From CAVSDF01 sp963726715 (GTDB lineage: Bacteria > Bacteroidota > Rhodothermia > Rhodothermales > BA12): 64,000 nt of DNA. A model generated the notes under the pieces. That model did no database searches. It was not told the origin of the DNA and worked only from the letters and a program-made list of their open reading frames with translations. Where the stretch lies: the NCBI GenBank assembly GCA_963726715.1, contig CAVSDF010000005.1, positions 496,001 to 560,000 on the forward strand. Reading direction: 5' to 3'. A program made the translations under genes and the position numbers. Below are positions 10,329 to 21,690 of the stretch, piece by piece; within the stretch, counting starts at the first letter, position 1, and every line of letters begins with the position of its first letter.

Positions 10329-10895
10329 TTGCCGACTTCGTCCGCCCTTCCCGCCGCGCCCAAGCAGCGCGCCACCCAGATCCCCGTCCGCACCCTCGCC
10401 CGCCACGCCGTCGAGGGGCTGCTCGACAAGAAGGGCCTCGATATTCTCGTGCTCGACGTGCGCGCCGTCTCCGGTATCACCGACTATCTCGTGCTGGCAA
10501 CCGCCGAATCGGAGTTGCAGGTGCGCGCGATGGTCGATGCCGTGCGCGCGGAGGTGCGTGACGAGACCGGCGAGCGCCCGTGGCACGTCGAGGGCACCGA
10601 CTTCCACCAGTGGGTCGTTTTGGACTACGTGGACCTCGTCGTCCACGTCTTCCAGACCGAGAAGCGCGCCTTCTACGCCCTCGAACGCCTCTACGGCGAC
10701 GCCCCGATGGAGGCCGTCCCGGAGAGCGCCTCCGCCGACGACGTGGCCCTGCTGCGCGACGACGCCCCGGACCCCGTCCCGCCGTCCGTGCCCGCCCCAC
10801 CGGCCGCCGATGTGCGGATGGATGAGACGCCCGACGCCGATTCCCCGGCCGCGTCTACCGACGAAGGCGCCGCCGACGACCTCGCGCCGCTGTGA
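10329..10895 (+). CDS. rsfS: Ribosomal silencing factor RsfS
   Basis: Binds ribosomal protein uL14 and prevents joining of the 50S and 30S subunits when nutrients are scarce. The core (residues about 20-125) is typical: HAVEGLLDKKGLDILVLDV, GITDYLVLATAES, PWHVEGTDFHQWVVLDYVDLVVHVF and REFY-like KRAFYALERLYGDAP. After the core there is an unusual C-terminal extension of about 60 residues rich in Asp, Ala and Pro, absent from the ordinary family. The start codon is probably TTG at 10329, since no ATG or GTG precedes the conserved core at a sensible distance. The stop overlaps the possible GTG start of the lipoprotein gene. Confidence 0.93.
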   Translation: MPTSSALPAAPKQRATQIPVRTLARHAVEGLLDKKGLDILVLDVRAVSGITDYLVLATAESELQVRAMVDAVRAEVRDETGERPWHVEGTDFHQWVVLDYVDLVVHVFQTEKRAFYALERLYGDAPMEAVPESASADDVALLRDDAPDPVPPSVPAPPAADVRMDETPDADSPAASTDEGAADDLAPL

Positions 10896-11401
10896 CGATG
10901 CGCCGCGCCCCGCTCGTCTTCGCGCTCGCCGTCACGCTTGCGGTGGGCGGATGCGGGCTGCTGCGTCCGAAAAAGAAGCCGGATCAGCGCTTCGGCAACG
11001 TCGTGCTCCCGGAGACGGCGGAAGACCCGGACGTGCTGACGGTGCTTCCGGCGGATTCGTCGCGCGCCTACTTCTACACCGATGCCGTGGTGACGAGTGT
11101 CGTCGCGCGCGTCGAAACGCCTGAGCGCGGTAGCGACGCCCCGCGCACCGACAGCGCCCGCGTCGAGGTGCTCGTGCGCGGCAGTTTCCCCGACGCGTGC
11201 TACGAACTGAGCGGCGTCACGCAGAACCGCATCGCCCGCCTGATCGACGTGACGCTGACGGCCCGCCGTCCGCAGGGCGCCTTCTGCGCGACCGTCATCC
11301 GCCCCTACCGCTTCTACGTGCTCCTCGACGGCCTCTACGCCCGCGGCCCCTACACCCTCACCGTCAATGGCACCGTCGCGCCTTTCGACGTGCGGTTCTG
11401 A
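10892..11401 (+). CDS. Putative lipoprotein, uncharacterised
   Basis: A 169-residue exported protein whose N-terminus (FALAVTLAVGGCGLL) ends in a lipobox with cysteine, followed by a basic PKKKP segment. The rest looks like a compact beta-rich domain (AYFYTDAVVTSVVARVE, ARVEVLVRGSFPDACYELSGV, RLIDVTLTARRP, PYTLTVNGTVAPFDVRF). It has two cysteines (FPDACYEL, GAFCATV) that could form a disulphide. No family recognised. The GTG at 10892 overlaps the rsfS stop (GTGA); an ATG two codons later would give nearly the same protein. Probably the last gene of the LytR_C-rsfS unit. Confidence 0.78.
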   Translation: MTMRRAPLVFALAVTLAVGGCGLLRPKKKPDQRFGNVVLPETAEDPDVLTVLPADSSRAYFYTDAVVTSVVARVETPERGSDAPRTDSARVEVLVRGSFPDACYELSGVTQNRIARLIDVTLTARRPQGAFCATVIRPYRFYVLLDGLYARGPYTLTVNGTVAPFDVRF

Positions 11402-11429
11402 GGGTGGGGGGATGGTGAGTTTGTGGGAT
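11401..11429. repeat. G/T-rich short repeat (family E), copy 2
   Basis: GGTGGGGGGATGGTGAG followed by TTTGTGGGATGG, in the 67-base gap between the lipoprotein and DUF423 genes. It resembles the GT-rich unit at 61785-61853. Confidence 0.35.
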
Positions 11430-11468
11430 GGAAAATTGCCGGTTCGGCAGCGCCACACGACTTTTTTG

Positions 11469-11883
11469 ATGCCCGACACGACCGCCTCCGATGCTGCCTC
11501 TACGGCTGCCCGACTTGCGTTTGGCGGGGCCGTTCTCGCCGGACTGTGCGTGGCGGGCGGGGCGTTCGGGGCGCACGCGCTGCGGGCGATGGTGACGCCC
11601 GAGCGGCTGGCGACCTTCGAGACGGGCGTGCGCTACGGGCTCGTCCACGGCGTGGCACTCGCTGGCGCTCGCGGCCCTCGCAGCGGCGCATCCAGCAATG
11701 GCGGGCGTGGCGCGGCGTGTCGGGATGCTGTGGATCGCGGGCGCCGTCGTCTTCACCGGCAGCCTGACGCTCCTCGTGCTCCTCGATGTCCCCGTTTTCG
11801 GTGCCATCACACCCATCGGCGGCGTCGCGCTGATCGCGGGCTGGGCGGTGCTCGCCGTCGCAGCGTGGCGTGCGCGCGGCTGA
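11469..11883 (+). CDS. DUF423-family small membrane protein (one frameshift)
   Basis: Predicted four-helix inner-membrane protein of the DUF423/YwdK type, about 137 residues. The first part carries FGGAVLAGLCVAGGAFGAHAL, the family hallmark GAFGAHAL followed by TFETGVRYGLVHG. Near 11655 the frame changes, and the continuation WHSLALAALAAAHPAMAG, MLWIAGAVVFTGSLTLLVL and FGAITPIGGVALIAGWAVLAVAA matches the family C-terminus. The net change equals one extra base. Function of the family is unknown. The start is the ATG at 11469. Confidence 0.85.
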
Positions 11884-11983
11884 TCGAGCGCATCCGGAAC
11901 GGCCCCAACGCAGACGCGGGGACGATCCCGAAGGACCGTCCCCGCGCTGCCTCTAACGACGCGTCAGAAGATGGCCGGTGGGG

Positions 11984-12346
11984 TCACTCGGCGTCTTCGT
12001 CTTCCTCGTAGCGGAGCGTGAGGCTGGGCTGGAGGCCGTGCTCGCGGGCGAGGGCCATGAGGGCGCCTCGGCGCAGGCGTCGAGGTCTTCGTAGCGGCCC
12101 ATGCTCTTCGAGTCGGTGGCGAGGGCGTAGCCGATCTCGTCGTCGTCGCCGTCGTCGTAGTCTTCCCACTCGGTCGCTTCCTCGATGACGAACTGGTCGT
12201 CCTCGGGGAGGTAGGCGGCGAGGAAGCGCTCCTTGCTTCTCCGTCGGATCGACGAGGCTGAGCGTGCCGCCGACGCCGTACTCCTCGTCGTAGAAGAGGG
12301 CTTCGCCAAGAAGGCGGCGGATGAAGGTTTCGGGGTCGAAGGCCAT
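11984..12346 (-). CDS. Small acidic conserved-type protein, uncharacterised (two shifts)
   Basis: A reading frame of about 120 residues beginning MAFDPETFIRRLLGEALFYDEEYGVGG. It continues in a second frame (about 12235-12075) as KERFLAAYLPEDDQFVIEEATEW and GDDDEIGYALATDSKSMGRYEDLDAC, then returns to the first frame for ALMALAREHGLQPSLTLRYEEDEDAE. The two shifts cancel. The sequence is strongly acidic, has no signal peptide or membrane helix, and shows no motif I recognise. It may be cytoplasmic. It lies 126 bases downstream of lipB on the same strand. Confidence 0.55.
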   Translation of the reverse strand: MAFDPETFIRRLLGEALFYDEEYGVGGTLSLVDPTEKQGALPRRLPPRGRPVRHRGSDRVGRLRRRRRRRDRLRPRHRLEEHGPLRRPRRLRRGALMALAREHGLQPSLTLRYEEDEDAE

Positions 12347-12472
12347 GGGGGCGTGGATGGGTAGGGTGACGCGGTAAAAGAGTCCGGCGGGCCGATTTGA
12401 TCCCCGCCATCCCGTCCTCACGTCCGCCGACGGGGCACTGTCCGGGCATCCACAGCGAACGATCTGCGTTCG

Positions 12473-13311
12473 TCAAAGCCCGACGAGTGCGCGGGCGTCG
12501 TCCGGTGTGTGGCAGCAGGCGTGAGGCCAAGCGCCGCGTCCGAGGTGGGCGACGAGCCGGTGGCGACCTCGTCCGCGTCGACCGGGTCGTGTTGCCGCGG
12601 GCGGCCGCGTTCGCGCGCCAGACTCGTCACGCCGCGCTCGGCGATGCCGCAGGGGACGATGGCGTCGAAGAAGTCGAGAGTCGGTCGTCGAGGTTGAAGC
12701 GCCCAGCCGTGCATCGTCACCCAGCGTGTGCAGCGGATGCCGAAGGCGCAGACCTTGCGCTCGCGGCCCGGCGCGCCGACCCAGACGCCCGTCTGGTTCT
12801 TGCCCGCCGCATCGACGTAGCGCCCGGCCGCGATGCCCTCGTCCGCGAGGGTGGCGATGACGGCGTCTTCGAGCGTCGCGGAGGTAGACGTGCAGGTCGG
12901 GGCGGAAGCGGTCGAGGTCGAGGAGCGGGTAGCCGACCATCTGGCCTGGCCCGTGGAAGGTCACGTCGCCGCCGCGGTCGATCTTGCGGAAGGCGATGCC
13001 GCGCGCCGGCGAGCTCGTCGTCGTTCAGCGCGGACGTGCTCGCGCCGGCCGTTCTGCCCGAGCGTGTACGACGTGCGGGTGCTCGACGAGCAGCAGCCGG
13101 TGCCCCCGCGCCTCGCCTCGCCGCTTCGCTTCCACAGTCAGGCCTGCTCGCGCTTCTGCATCTCCCACGCGGCATCGTAATCGACCTGCCCGAGCGGGAA
13201 GACCTCCAGATGGGCTGTTGTAGCGTGCGGGTCGTTGGTCGTCGGCCGAGTCGTCGATCCGTCACCCGCCGCCGAGTGGTCGTCCGCCGTCCGTCGTCCG
13301 TCGTCCGTCAT
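12473..13311 (-). CDS. lipB: Octanoyl transferase LipB (several frameshifts)
   Basis: Transfers octanoate from acyl carrier protein to lipoyl domains, the first step of lipoate assembly. Recognisable pieces in order across three frames are FPLGQVDYDAAWEMQKREQA, LLLVEHPHVV, YTLGQNGR, the family signature GGDVTFHGPGQMVGYPL, GKNQTGVWVG, KVCAFGIRCTRWVTMHGWAL, and FFDAIVPCGIAERGVTSL with the catalytic cysteine. At least four single-base shifts break it. The start is uncertain: an ATG at 13311 overlaps the sprA stop (TGATG). That start would make about 30 residues of low-complexity sequence, encoded partly by a heptanucleotide repeat (TDDGRRT), part of the protein. No other good start precedes HLEVFPLG. 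Confidence 0.88.
13272..13310. repeat. Heptanucleotide microsatellite at the lipB/sprA junction
   Basis: About four copies of CGTCCGT (one degenerate) directly abut the sprA stop codon. On the minus strand they follow the probable lipB start and are read as TDDGRRTADD. A looser GTCGTC-rich stretch continues to about 13240. Confidence 0.75.
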
Positions 13312-16300
13312 CAGAAACTGGCGATGTTGACGCGGATGTTGAAGATGCCGCTCGCGTTGAAGAACGACGGGGGCTGGCTGATCTTGGTGTCGAACTTTTC
13401 GATCTTGACCGAGAAGGTGCCCTGCACGGCGTTCGAGAACTGGTAGCCGAGCGACGGCGTGACGGTCAGGCGCACGTTGTCCTGTACGCGCGAGACGTAG
13501 TCGCTGTTGGCGAGCACTTCGGCGGTCGTCAGGTTGCTCGAGAGTGCCGCTTCGAGACCGCTCTGCGTCTTGTAGGTCAGGTCGCGGTTGACGGCTCGGG
13601 CGACGGTCAGGTTGCCGGTGATGCGGTTGTTCAGGCGGTTGCGCACGAACGGCAGCCGGATGCCCTGCTTGGCGTAGTTGAGCGTCACCTGCAGCTCGTT
13701 CGTCTGGCGCGCCGAGACGTTGCGGTTGGCCGTGCCGAGCGCGTAGAGGTTGGCGCGGTTGAAGTTGACCTCGGTCGTGAGCTGGTTGCGGAACGTGAGG
13801 GAGGCGCCGATGAGCGGCGAGAAGCGCTCGTTGACGTTGAGGGCGGAGAGCTGGTAGTCCGGCTCGTCGTAGACGATCGTGCGGCTCACGGCGTCGTCGA
13901 GGCGGAGCGAGAGCGCGCCGGTCGGGCTGCCCTGCGGGTCGTAGGACGGCACGTTGTACTCGGCGCTGTAGTTCGAGCGCAGCGAGGCGTTGGTGACGAG
14001 GCGCTTGAGCAGCGGCCACTTGTTCGCGCCGGTGTACGTCACCTGGAAAGCGGGCAGCGGGATCGGCAGGAAGCCGCGGCGGTCGAAGTAGCCGGGCACG
14101 CGCACGAAGGCGCTGCGGAAGTCGTCGGCGAGGCTGCCGGTCGAGAGCGCCACGCGGCCATCGCCGTTGGCGTCGCCGACCGAGTCGGCGCGGGTCGAGG
14201 CGGCGAGGTCGGCGCGGAGGGTGCGCGCCTGCCGGTCGAAGAACTCCCCGAAGTTGGCGCCGAACGCCCAGATGTAGCCGCGCGAGAGGCCGTCGCGGGG
14301 TGACCAGCTCGGTGAAGGTGCCGGTTTCTACATCCGGACGCAGCGTAAAGCTCGTGCTCTTCTGCCAGCCGAGCTCCCACGAGAGGGCGATCGAGAGCGT
14401 CGGCGTCGGCTGAGGCGCGTGGAGGCGCTGAAGCGGTGGTTGTCGTCGAGGATGTCGTTCGGCTGCAACCGCGCGTTGAACACGCGCTCGCCGATGGGCA
14501 GGCGGCGCTGCAAACCGAGGCGGTAGCCGAGGCTCGGCCCCTGCCCGCGGACGGCGTCGAAGAGGCTGTAGGCAGCGTCGGTCGAGTCGCCGCCTTCGGC
14601 AAACGACGATCCGCGGTTGGCGAAGACGCCGGTGTAGGTCACGCGCAGGTCGGTCACGCCGCCGATGGCGAGCACGGTGCGCCGCAGGATCGAGCGCGGC
14701 GAGGGCAGGGGAAGGCGGAATCCGCGCTTCGCAGGCGTCGAATCCACAACGACGGCAGGCGCCGCGCCGGGCGCGAGGCCGTCTGGGGTGCCGTCTTCGG
14801 GGAGGCGCTCGCCGGGCGGGATGCCCTCACCGACGGCGACCGGGTCGGTGCCGAGCGGCCGTTCACCGACGGGCACGCCGGTCGTCTGGCCGGTGCCTGC
14901 CGGGGCGGACTCCGTCTCCGGCGGGACGCCCGGACTCGGGACGCCCGGGTTGGCGGCGGCGGTCGAGTCGGCGATGCGCGCAGCGGCGGCGGCGGCGCGG
15001 CGCTGGGCGGCCTCGGCGCGGCGGCGGTCGGCGCGGGCGCGGCGGTCGGCCTCGGCTTTCGTCTCGCGCGTCGTCCGGGCCTGATCGGCGCTCGTCTGCT
15101 CGGCTTCCAGGCTGCGGTAGAAGCTGAACTTGCGCCAGAGCGTCTGCGGCAAAATCGAGATCGTCGCGCCCGTGTTCACGCTCGTCCCCACGCCTGCGCC
15201 GGTGAACTGGTTGAGCGGCGCGTTCACCCACGAATACTGCACGTTGAAGGCGATGTTGTCGGCGCGGACGAAGTTGAGGGCCTGGGGCAGGCGCGGGCGG
15301 AGGGCGACGGTCAGGTTCTGGCCGTACGTGTTCGTGCGGAAGCGCGGATCGCCCGCAAGCACGCGCGAGACGGTGCTCGCGAGCGGGACCGTCCGCAGGC
15401 GCCGCTCGACGAACGTCGAGGAGAGCGTATCGCGGTCGATCTGGAAGGCCTCGTCGCGCGAGATGCGCGTCGTCGACGATCCACCCGTGGCGCCGTCGGC
15501 GCGGACGAGCGAGAAGAGCGTGTCGAGGCCGACGAGGCCGAGGTTCTGGTCGACGCGGGTGTCGAACTGCGTGTCGACGAACGAGAACGGCGAGTAGGTG
15601 AGCGAGAAGGTGCGCGCGTGGGCGAAGTTGTGCTGCTCGCGGATGGGGAAGCGGATGAGGTCCGGGCGCTGGTCCGGCTCGTCGAGGCGGCGGATGAGCG
15701 GGCTGCGGGCGCGGCTGGCGGAGAAGTCGCGCGAACCAGTCGCGTCGGTGCGGACGCTCGCGGGCACGTAGTTGAACTTCAGCCCGCCGATGCCGCCGAT
15801 GACGGGCAGATCGCGCAGGAACCACAGCGGCGTGAGCGTGCGCGGGCGCAGGCCGGTGAGGCCGTACTGCACGGCGCCGTTCCAGCGCCAGACATCGGTG
15901 AAGAGCGTGCCGGGATCGCGGCTGCCCGCCTGCGAGGCCGAGTACGTGATCGTCGTGGCATCGACGGTGTTCTTGAGGAGCTTCGACTTCGAGCCGCGCT
16001 TGCTCACCGAGATCGACACCGAGCGCTGGTCGCTCGCGCGCTGCGCGGCGTCGAGTTCGGTGCGGCGCAGCGTCTCGCGCTCGGCGTCGGTGATCGGCGT
16101 CCCGTCGTCGGCGGTCGTGCGCTGCGCAATGGCGTCGAGGACAGCGTCGAGGCGGACGTCGCCGCGTCGCGGTCGTGAAGCGCGGCGTCTCGCGGCGCGT
16201 GTCGTAGCTCAGGTTGAGCGGCAAGGCCCAGCCGGTGCGCGCGGGCAGGAAGCGGTCGAGCGCGAACTGGCCGGTCACGTTGAGGCCGAACGTCGACGAC

Positions 16301-19300
16301 TTGTCGCGCTCGGAGAGCGACGAGGCGAGCGAGCCGAACCCGTCGGTGGCGCGCTGGAAGCTGGCGCGGACGCTGCCGAGGTCGGCGAGGCCCACATCCA
16401 GGTTGGCGATGGCGCTCCATCCGTTCGTCTCGTCGTAGCCGGAGACGCGCAGCTCGTTGACCCACACGTTGACCTCCGAGAGGCGCGTCGTCGTGCTCGT
16501 CGAGTCCTCCAGCGAGCGCACGCCGATAACGACCGTCGAGACGCGCGAGAGCGACGGGTTGCCGCGGATGCCGATGCGCGTGCCGTCGGGCGCGAAGTCG
16601 GTGTCGGGCAGGTCGTCGTCGCGCGTGCCGTCGGCGCGTCGGTTGAAGAAGAGGCGGTCGAGGCGGCTCCGGCGCGTCGTGTCGCTCGCGGTGAGGCGGT
16701 TGTCGCGGGCGGTCTTGAGCTGGTTGAGGGCCGAGAGGAGGATGTTGACGCCGTTGTCGGCGGTGCGCCAGAGCGCGCCGGGGTCGGTCGTGCTGGCGTC
16801 GCTCGGCGTGAGCGGCTGCTCGTACTCGTAGTAGTCGGTCGTCTCGTTCGAGCCGAGGCGCACGAAGAGGGCCACCCGCCCGCGGTCGTTCGGGGTGAGC
16901 GGGCGTCCGTTGGCGTCGGCGCCGTCGAGGTGCGAGAACAGGCGCACGTTCGAGTAGCGGAGCAGGTCGAGCGGCGACGAGAAGGTCTTGACGATGCCGC
17001 GCTGCCGCCCACCGCGCACGTTCTCGGCCCGCATCACGAGCGCTCCCTCGCGCGCGCTCCGCCCGACGCCGCCGATCGAGGTGCGCGTGCGGGTCGTCAC
17101 GGTGCCCGGAGGCGTCGCGTAGATCGTCGGGTTCTCCTCGGTGTTGAGCGACGAGACGGTGAAGCGCGCGTCGGCGAGGAAGGGGTCGCGCGTCTGGCGC
17201 TCGGTGAGCACGCGGTCGGACTTCTGCCAGGACGACGAGACGATGTCGATGGCGGCGAAGCGGATCGTCGCGGGCGCGCGGTGGCCGGTCGTCCAGAGGC
17301 GGATCGACTCCATGTTGGTGAAGTCGGTGATGCCGCCGACGCGCCGCGTCGGAACGCGCACCGGGATGCGAATGAGGTACCAGCCACTGCCGGGCTTCGT
17401 CTCGCCGATCACGAAGTCGTCGATGCGCTCGGGCGCGGCGAGCTCGCGCAGACGCCCGGCGCTGAGCGGGATGCGGTACTGGAAGTACGCGTTCTCGGTG
17501 TTCGTGCCGCCGCTCTGGTTGAGGTCCTCGCTGTTCGGCGTCTCCGAGTTGCCGGTCTTCGAGGCCGACGCCTGGTCGAGCGTGCGCTGCGCGGTGAACG
17601 TGTTGAGCTCGTGGCCGGGGTAGAACTGGAGGAAGCGCTGCTGGAGGTAGGCCTCCGGCGACGAGCGCCCGTCGCGGCTGGCGAAGAGGTCGGGGGCCTT
17701 GAAGAAGGTCTCGTCGCGGAAGTGGTGGTAGTCGTCGCCGGAGGGGTCGAGGCGCGCCCGCGCGACTTCGGCGTCGAGGACGCTGTTGCCGGTCGATCCC
17801 TGCGGCAGGCTGGCGACGAATTTCGAGAAGAACGTCGTCTCCAGGAACGCCGCCTCGTAGTTGTCCGGCGTCGACGACGCGAGGCCGTCGAGGCCGAGAT
17901 CTTCGGTGCGTCCGTTCTCGATGGCGATGACGCGGTCGGGCGTGCCGTTCGGGATGCGGCCCCACGGCGTCAGCGTGCCCTGGGGGATGGACGTGAGCGA
18001 GAGGCCGTCCTCCGAGTTGTCCTTCCCGTCGGGCAGCACGTCTTCCGAGATGCGCCCGAGATCGACGAAGAGCGCGGCGTCGTCGTCGGCCTCGCTCCCG
18101 GTCGGGCCGGTGAAGGGCCGCATCACGAACTCGAGGAACTCGACGTTCTTGAGGTCGAAGTCGGTGAACGTGTCGGGGATGCGCGTCGTCATCCCGCCCC
18201 ACGTGCTCTTGGGCTGGTTGATGAAGCCCCGCAGGTCGGTCGTGTAGTTGTACGGACCGCGCCACGAGGGGTCGAAGTGGAGGTCGAGCGTCGAGAGGGA
18301 CTGCTGCGAGGGGTCGTCGTTGCTCGCGCTCGCGGGCAGATTGTAGACGTCGCGCTGCTGGAGCGGCTGTACGGACTCGCTGGGGCCGTAGGCGACGTAG
18401 CGGTTCTGCGAGAAGATGTCGCGCGAGAGGCTGTACCACGCGAGGCCGCCGCGCCACGTCGTGCGGAGCGAGTCGGAGAGCGCCGAGCGGCTCACGCCCG
18501 CGAAGTCGACCGCCGGGATCGAGTCGGGGGCGGAGGCGAGCACCCACGCGCCGGGCGTTTTGAGCGACGAGTTGTTCTCGAAGTTCTCGAAGTCGTCGAT
18601 GAACGAGACGCCGCCGCAGTTCGTCGCGGAAGAAGTCGTCCCCGTCGCCGCGGAGCACGTCGCGCTGCTGCTGGAAGGCGAGCGTCTGCGGGTTGCCGGG
18701 CCGCAGCTGCGCGTACTCGGCGGTGAAGGCCACGCGGCTCTCGGCGCGCGTCGTGAGGAGGGGCAGTCGGTCGAGGGCGCTCGTGATCCAGCGCGGCTTG
18801 GCCTCGTAGCGCCCGTCGACGCCCCAGATCGAGTTCGAAACCGGCTCCTCGCCGATGCGAAACTTGTCCGCCGCCGAGCGCTGCGAGAGGCGCATCAGCG
18901 TCGCGCCGAGCTGCAATCCGGGGCGCACGTCGTAGTCGGCGCGGAGGCCGAGGAGCGTCTTCTTCTGCTGGTTGAAGAACTGGTTCTGCTCGTACGAGAT
19001 CTCGACGTTCTGGCCCGGCCGCAGGTACGCCGGGTTGGTGATCGTGACGGTTCCGCCGGTGTAATCGACCGAGTAGTCGCTGTTCTCGGCGAGGTCGATG
19101 CCGCCCGAGCGCACCTTGACCGAGTTGGCGATGAGGCCGGAGAAGGCGCGGAGGTCGAAGAAGCTCTGCACCGATCCTTGATACTTGCCGCGCATCCGGT
19201 AGACGTCGAGGAGCGTGTTGCGCTTGGCCTCTTCCTTCTTCTCGAGGTACAGATCGCGGTACACGACGCGCGTCCGCGTCGCCGCATCGGTCACGACGTC

Positions 19301-21425
19301 GGCGATGCGGGTCCCGAACGGTTCGAGGTACGGATAGATGAGCAGGCCGCGCTCGGGGTCGATGGTGACCTGTTCGAGGAAGTCGAACTGGTTGTCTGGC
19401 GACGGGCTGCCCGCGCTCGAGAGGCGGTCGAGGCCGGTCACCTGCAAGAGCGGCGTCGAGAGGCCGGGGAGGGTCGCCACGGCGGGCGTGCCGGGCGCCT
19501 CGTACTCGACGGCGAGGTTGAAGTCCTGCTTCGTCAGCCCGCGCCCGGGGAGCGGGTAGAGGTTGCGCATCTCGAGATTCCACGCCGCCGGAAGCGTCGA
19601 CGGCACGCCCGGAGAGGACGGCTGCGGCGCCTGCGGCGTGCGCCGCCGCAGCAGCTTGACGACGAGGTAGTCGTCGGACGTGCTGCCGCCGGTCGAACTC
19701 GCGAAGTCGCCGACCTTGACGAGCGCGTTGTTGGCGTCGCGGTACGTGTAGGCGACGGCGAGGCCCTCGTTGTCGCTCAGGCGCTGGTTGAGCGAGACGG
19801 TGCCGAGGATGGCGTTGAAGGTGTAGTCGCGCCCGAGGGTGAGGCGCTTGAAGTTGCCCGTCTGGAAGTCGTAGTCGCGCAGGATTGCGCACGGTCGTCA
19901 GGTAGCGGTCGACCGAGAGCGTGTCGCCGCGGCGGCGGACGTTGGCGTTGAGGTCGGCCTCGGAGTACTGGTCGGCGTTGGGCGAGGGCGCGAGGCGGCG
20001 CGTGAAGGGCGCCTCGATGGTCTGCGCGAGCACGGCCCGGTCTTCGCCGAGGTCGACGAGCGCGGCCACCTTGCGGAATTCGCGGTCGGTCGGCGAGAGC
20101 GCCGTCAGGCGCCACACCTCGATCGACTCGATCTTGGCGACACCCGCGCGCCCGTCATCGTCGGTGCTGTAGACGCGCGGCTGCGGCGGGCTGCCGAGGC
20201 TGCCCTCGTAGCCGTTGCGGAAGTAGTAGCCGAGGAAGTAGTGCCGCCCGTCGTCGTAGTCGCTCGACTTGACGGTGAAGGTCTGCTGTTCGGCGCCGCC
20301 GGTGATGGCGAGCGTGTTCGACTGCCCCTCCTGCTGGCTCGCGACGGTCGTAAGCCGCAAACCGCCGAGCCGGAACTGGCTCTTGATGCCGAACAGGCTC
20401 TGCCCGCCGCGGATGAGCGTCGACGGCGTCTGCAGGAGCACGTTGCCGGCCTCGACCGACTGCACGATCTCGTCCTCGTAGCCGGTGTACTTGATCTGCA
20501 GCTGGTTCTCGAAGTCGAACTTGTTGCGCGAGTCGCGGTCCATGTTGATCCGCAGCTTGTCGCCGATCGTGCCGACGACGCCGAGGCGGAGGTCCTGCTG
20601 GAACGTCGGGTCGACCTGTCCGCCGCGGCGGATGGCCTGCTGCTGCTCGTTGCGGCGGTACTCGAAGCCCGCGTTCACGTCGGCCTGCCCGCTCACGCGA
20701 AGGGCGACTTCGTTCTTGCCGAAGATGGTCGTGAAGGCGCTCTGCCGCCCGCCGGGCACGACGATGGAGACGCCGAGGCCGCGCGCCGTGCGCTCGCGCT
20801 GCCGGGAGCTTTGCGCGAGCGCCTCCCGAAGACTCCGCTGGCGCGCTTCCGCAAACCGCAACTCGCGGTACGCATCGAGGCCGACGACGACGGGCAGGCG
20901 GATGTCGAGCTCGCCGACGCGCTCGCGCACGGTGTAGCGGTCGCTCGTCGAGTCGAGCGTCGCGGCGAGGCGCCCGCCGGAGACCGGCCCGAAGAACGCC
21001 GCCTGCCGCCGCGCCGCCGCATACGGCCGCCCGGCGCGCGGATGGACGTACGCCCGGACGCGGTTGAGCGAGTCGGCGGCGGTGGTGCTGTCGGTGGCCG
21101 TCGTGTCGACGCGCGTGATGGTCGTGCCGGGCCGGGCGGCCGGGCGCGCGACGGCGACCGAGTCGGTGTCGGAGGCGGCGATCGCGCGGGACCTGGCGAG
21201 CGGCACGTCGGCGCTCGCCGCGCCGAAGGCGAAGCCGGGCGCGACCGCGGCGAGGCCGCCTGCGAGCGCGAGCGCGGCGAGGAGGCCGAGCCGCGCGAGT
21301 GGCGGCGTGGCGCTGGCACGCGACGAGGCCTGACCCACGGGCGGCGTGGCGGTCTCGGCGGGGCAGGGGGCGGGGGCCGCGAACGGCAGGGGCGTCTCAG
21401 GCACGGGTACGGCTCGTCTCGACAC
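13311..21425 (-). CDS. sprA: Cell-surface protein SprA, type IX secretion channel (about five frameshifts)
   Basis: Giant outer-membrane channel (about 2,700 residues) of the SprA/SOV family, the translocon of the type IX secretion system and needed for gliding in Bacteroidota. The N-terminus has a membrane-spanning signal (ARLGLLAALALAGGLAAVAPG). Then come family segments such as GDKLRINMDRDSRNKFDFENQ, IKYTGYEDEIVQSVEAGNV, IKSQFRLGGLRLT, NLYPLPGRGL, PGQNVEISYEQNQFFN, FIDDFEN, FDPSWRGPYNY, VNVWVNELRVSGYDE and a C-terminal barrel ending FNIRVNIASF. The frame changes near 19885, 18615, 16175, 14420 and 14290, while similarity continues on both sides each time. An Arg/Ala- then Pro/Gly-rich insert of about 110 residues lies near 15080-14745. 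The GTG at 21425 is the chosen start. The stop overlaps lipB. Confidence 0.93.
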
Positions 21426-21690
21426 GAAAACGCTGGCTACGGGTCATTCGTACGACCGGGCGACGGACGGTGAGGCCCGATGCACGGCAAGGGAAGAAGC
21501 GTATCGAAGAGTCCGAGGCGTCGGGGGCGGAGGCGTGAAGAGGCGCGCGGCGTGCAAGCGTGGCGAAGAGACTGCCGGTCGGGAATGAGACACGTTCGGC
21601 ACGCCGAACGCCCAATCCGAACCGACCGCGCGCCGGGCACGTTTTTCGCTGCGGCAACTTACACAGTCGCTTCCCCTCGAACAAGGCACC

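Noticed and set aside
15772..18726. A 984-codon plus-strand open frame antisense to sprA
   Set aside because: It is a by-product of high GC content opposite a real gene. Its translation is Arg/Gly/Val-rich with no domain or signal, and the minus strand reads SprA throughout.
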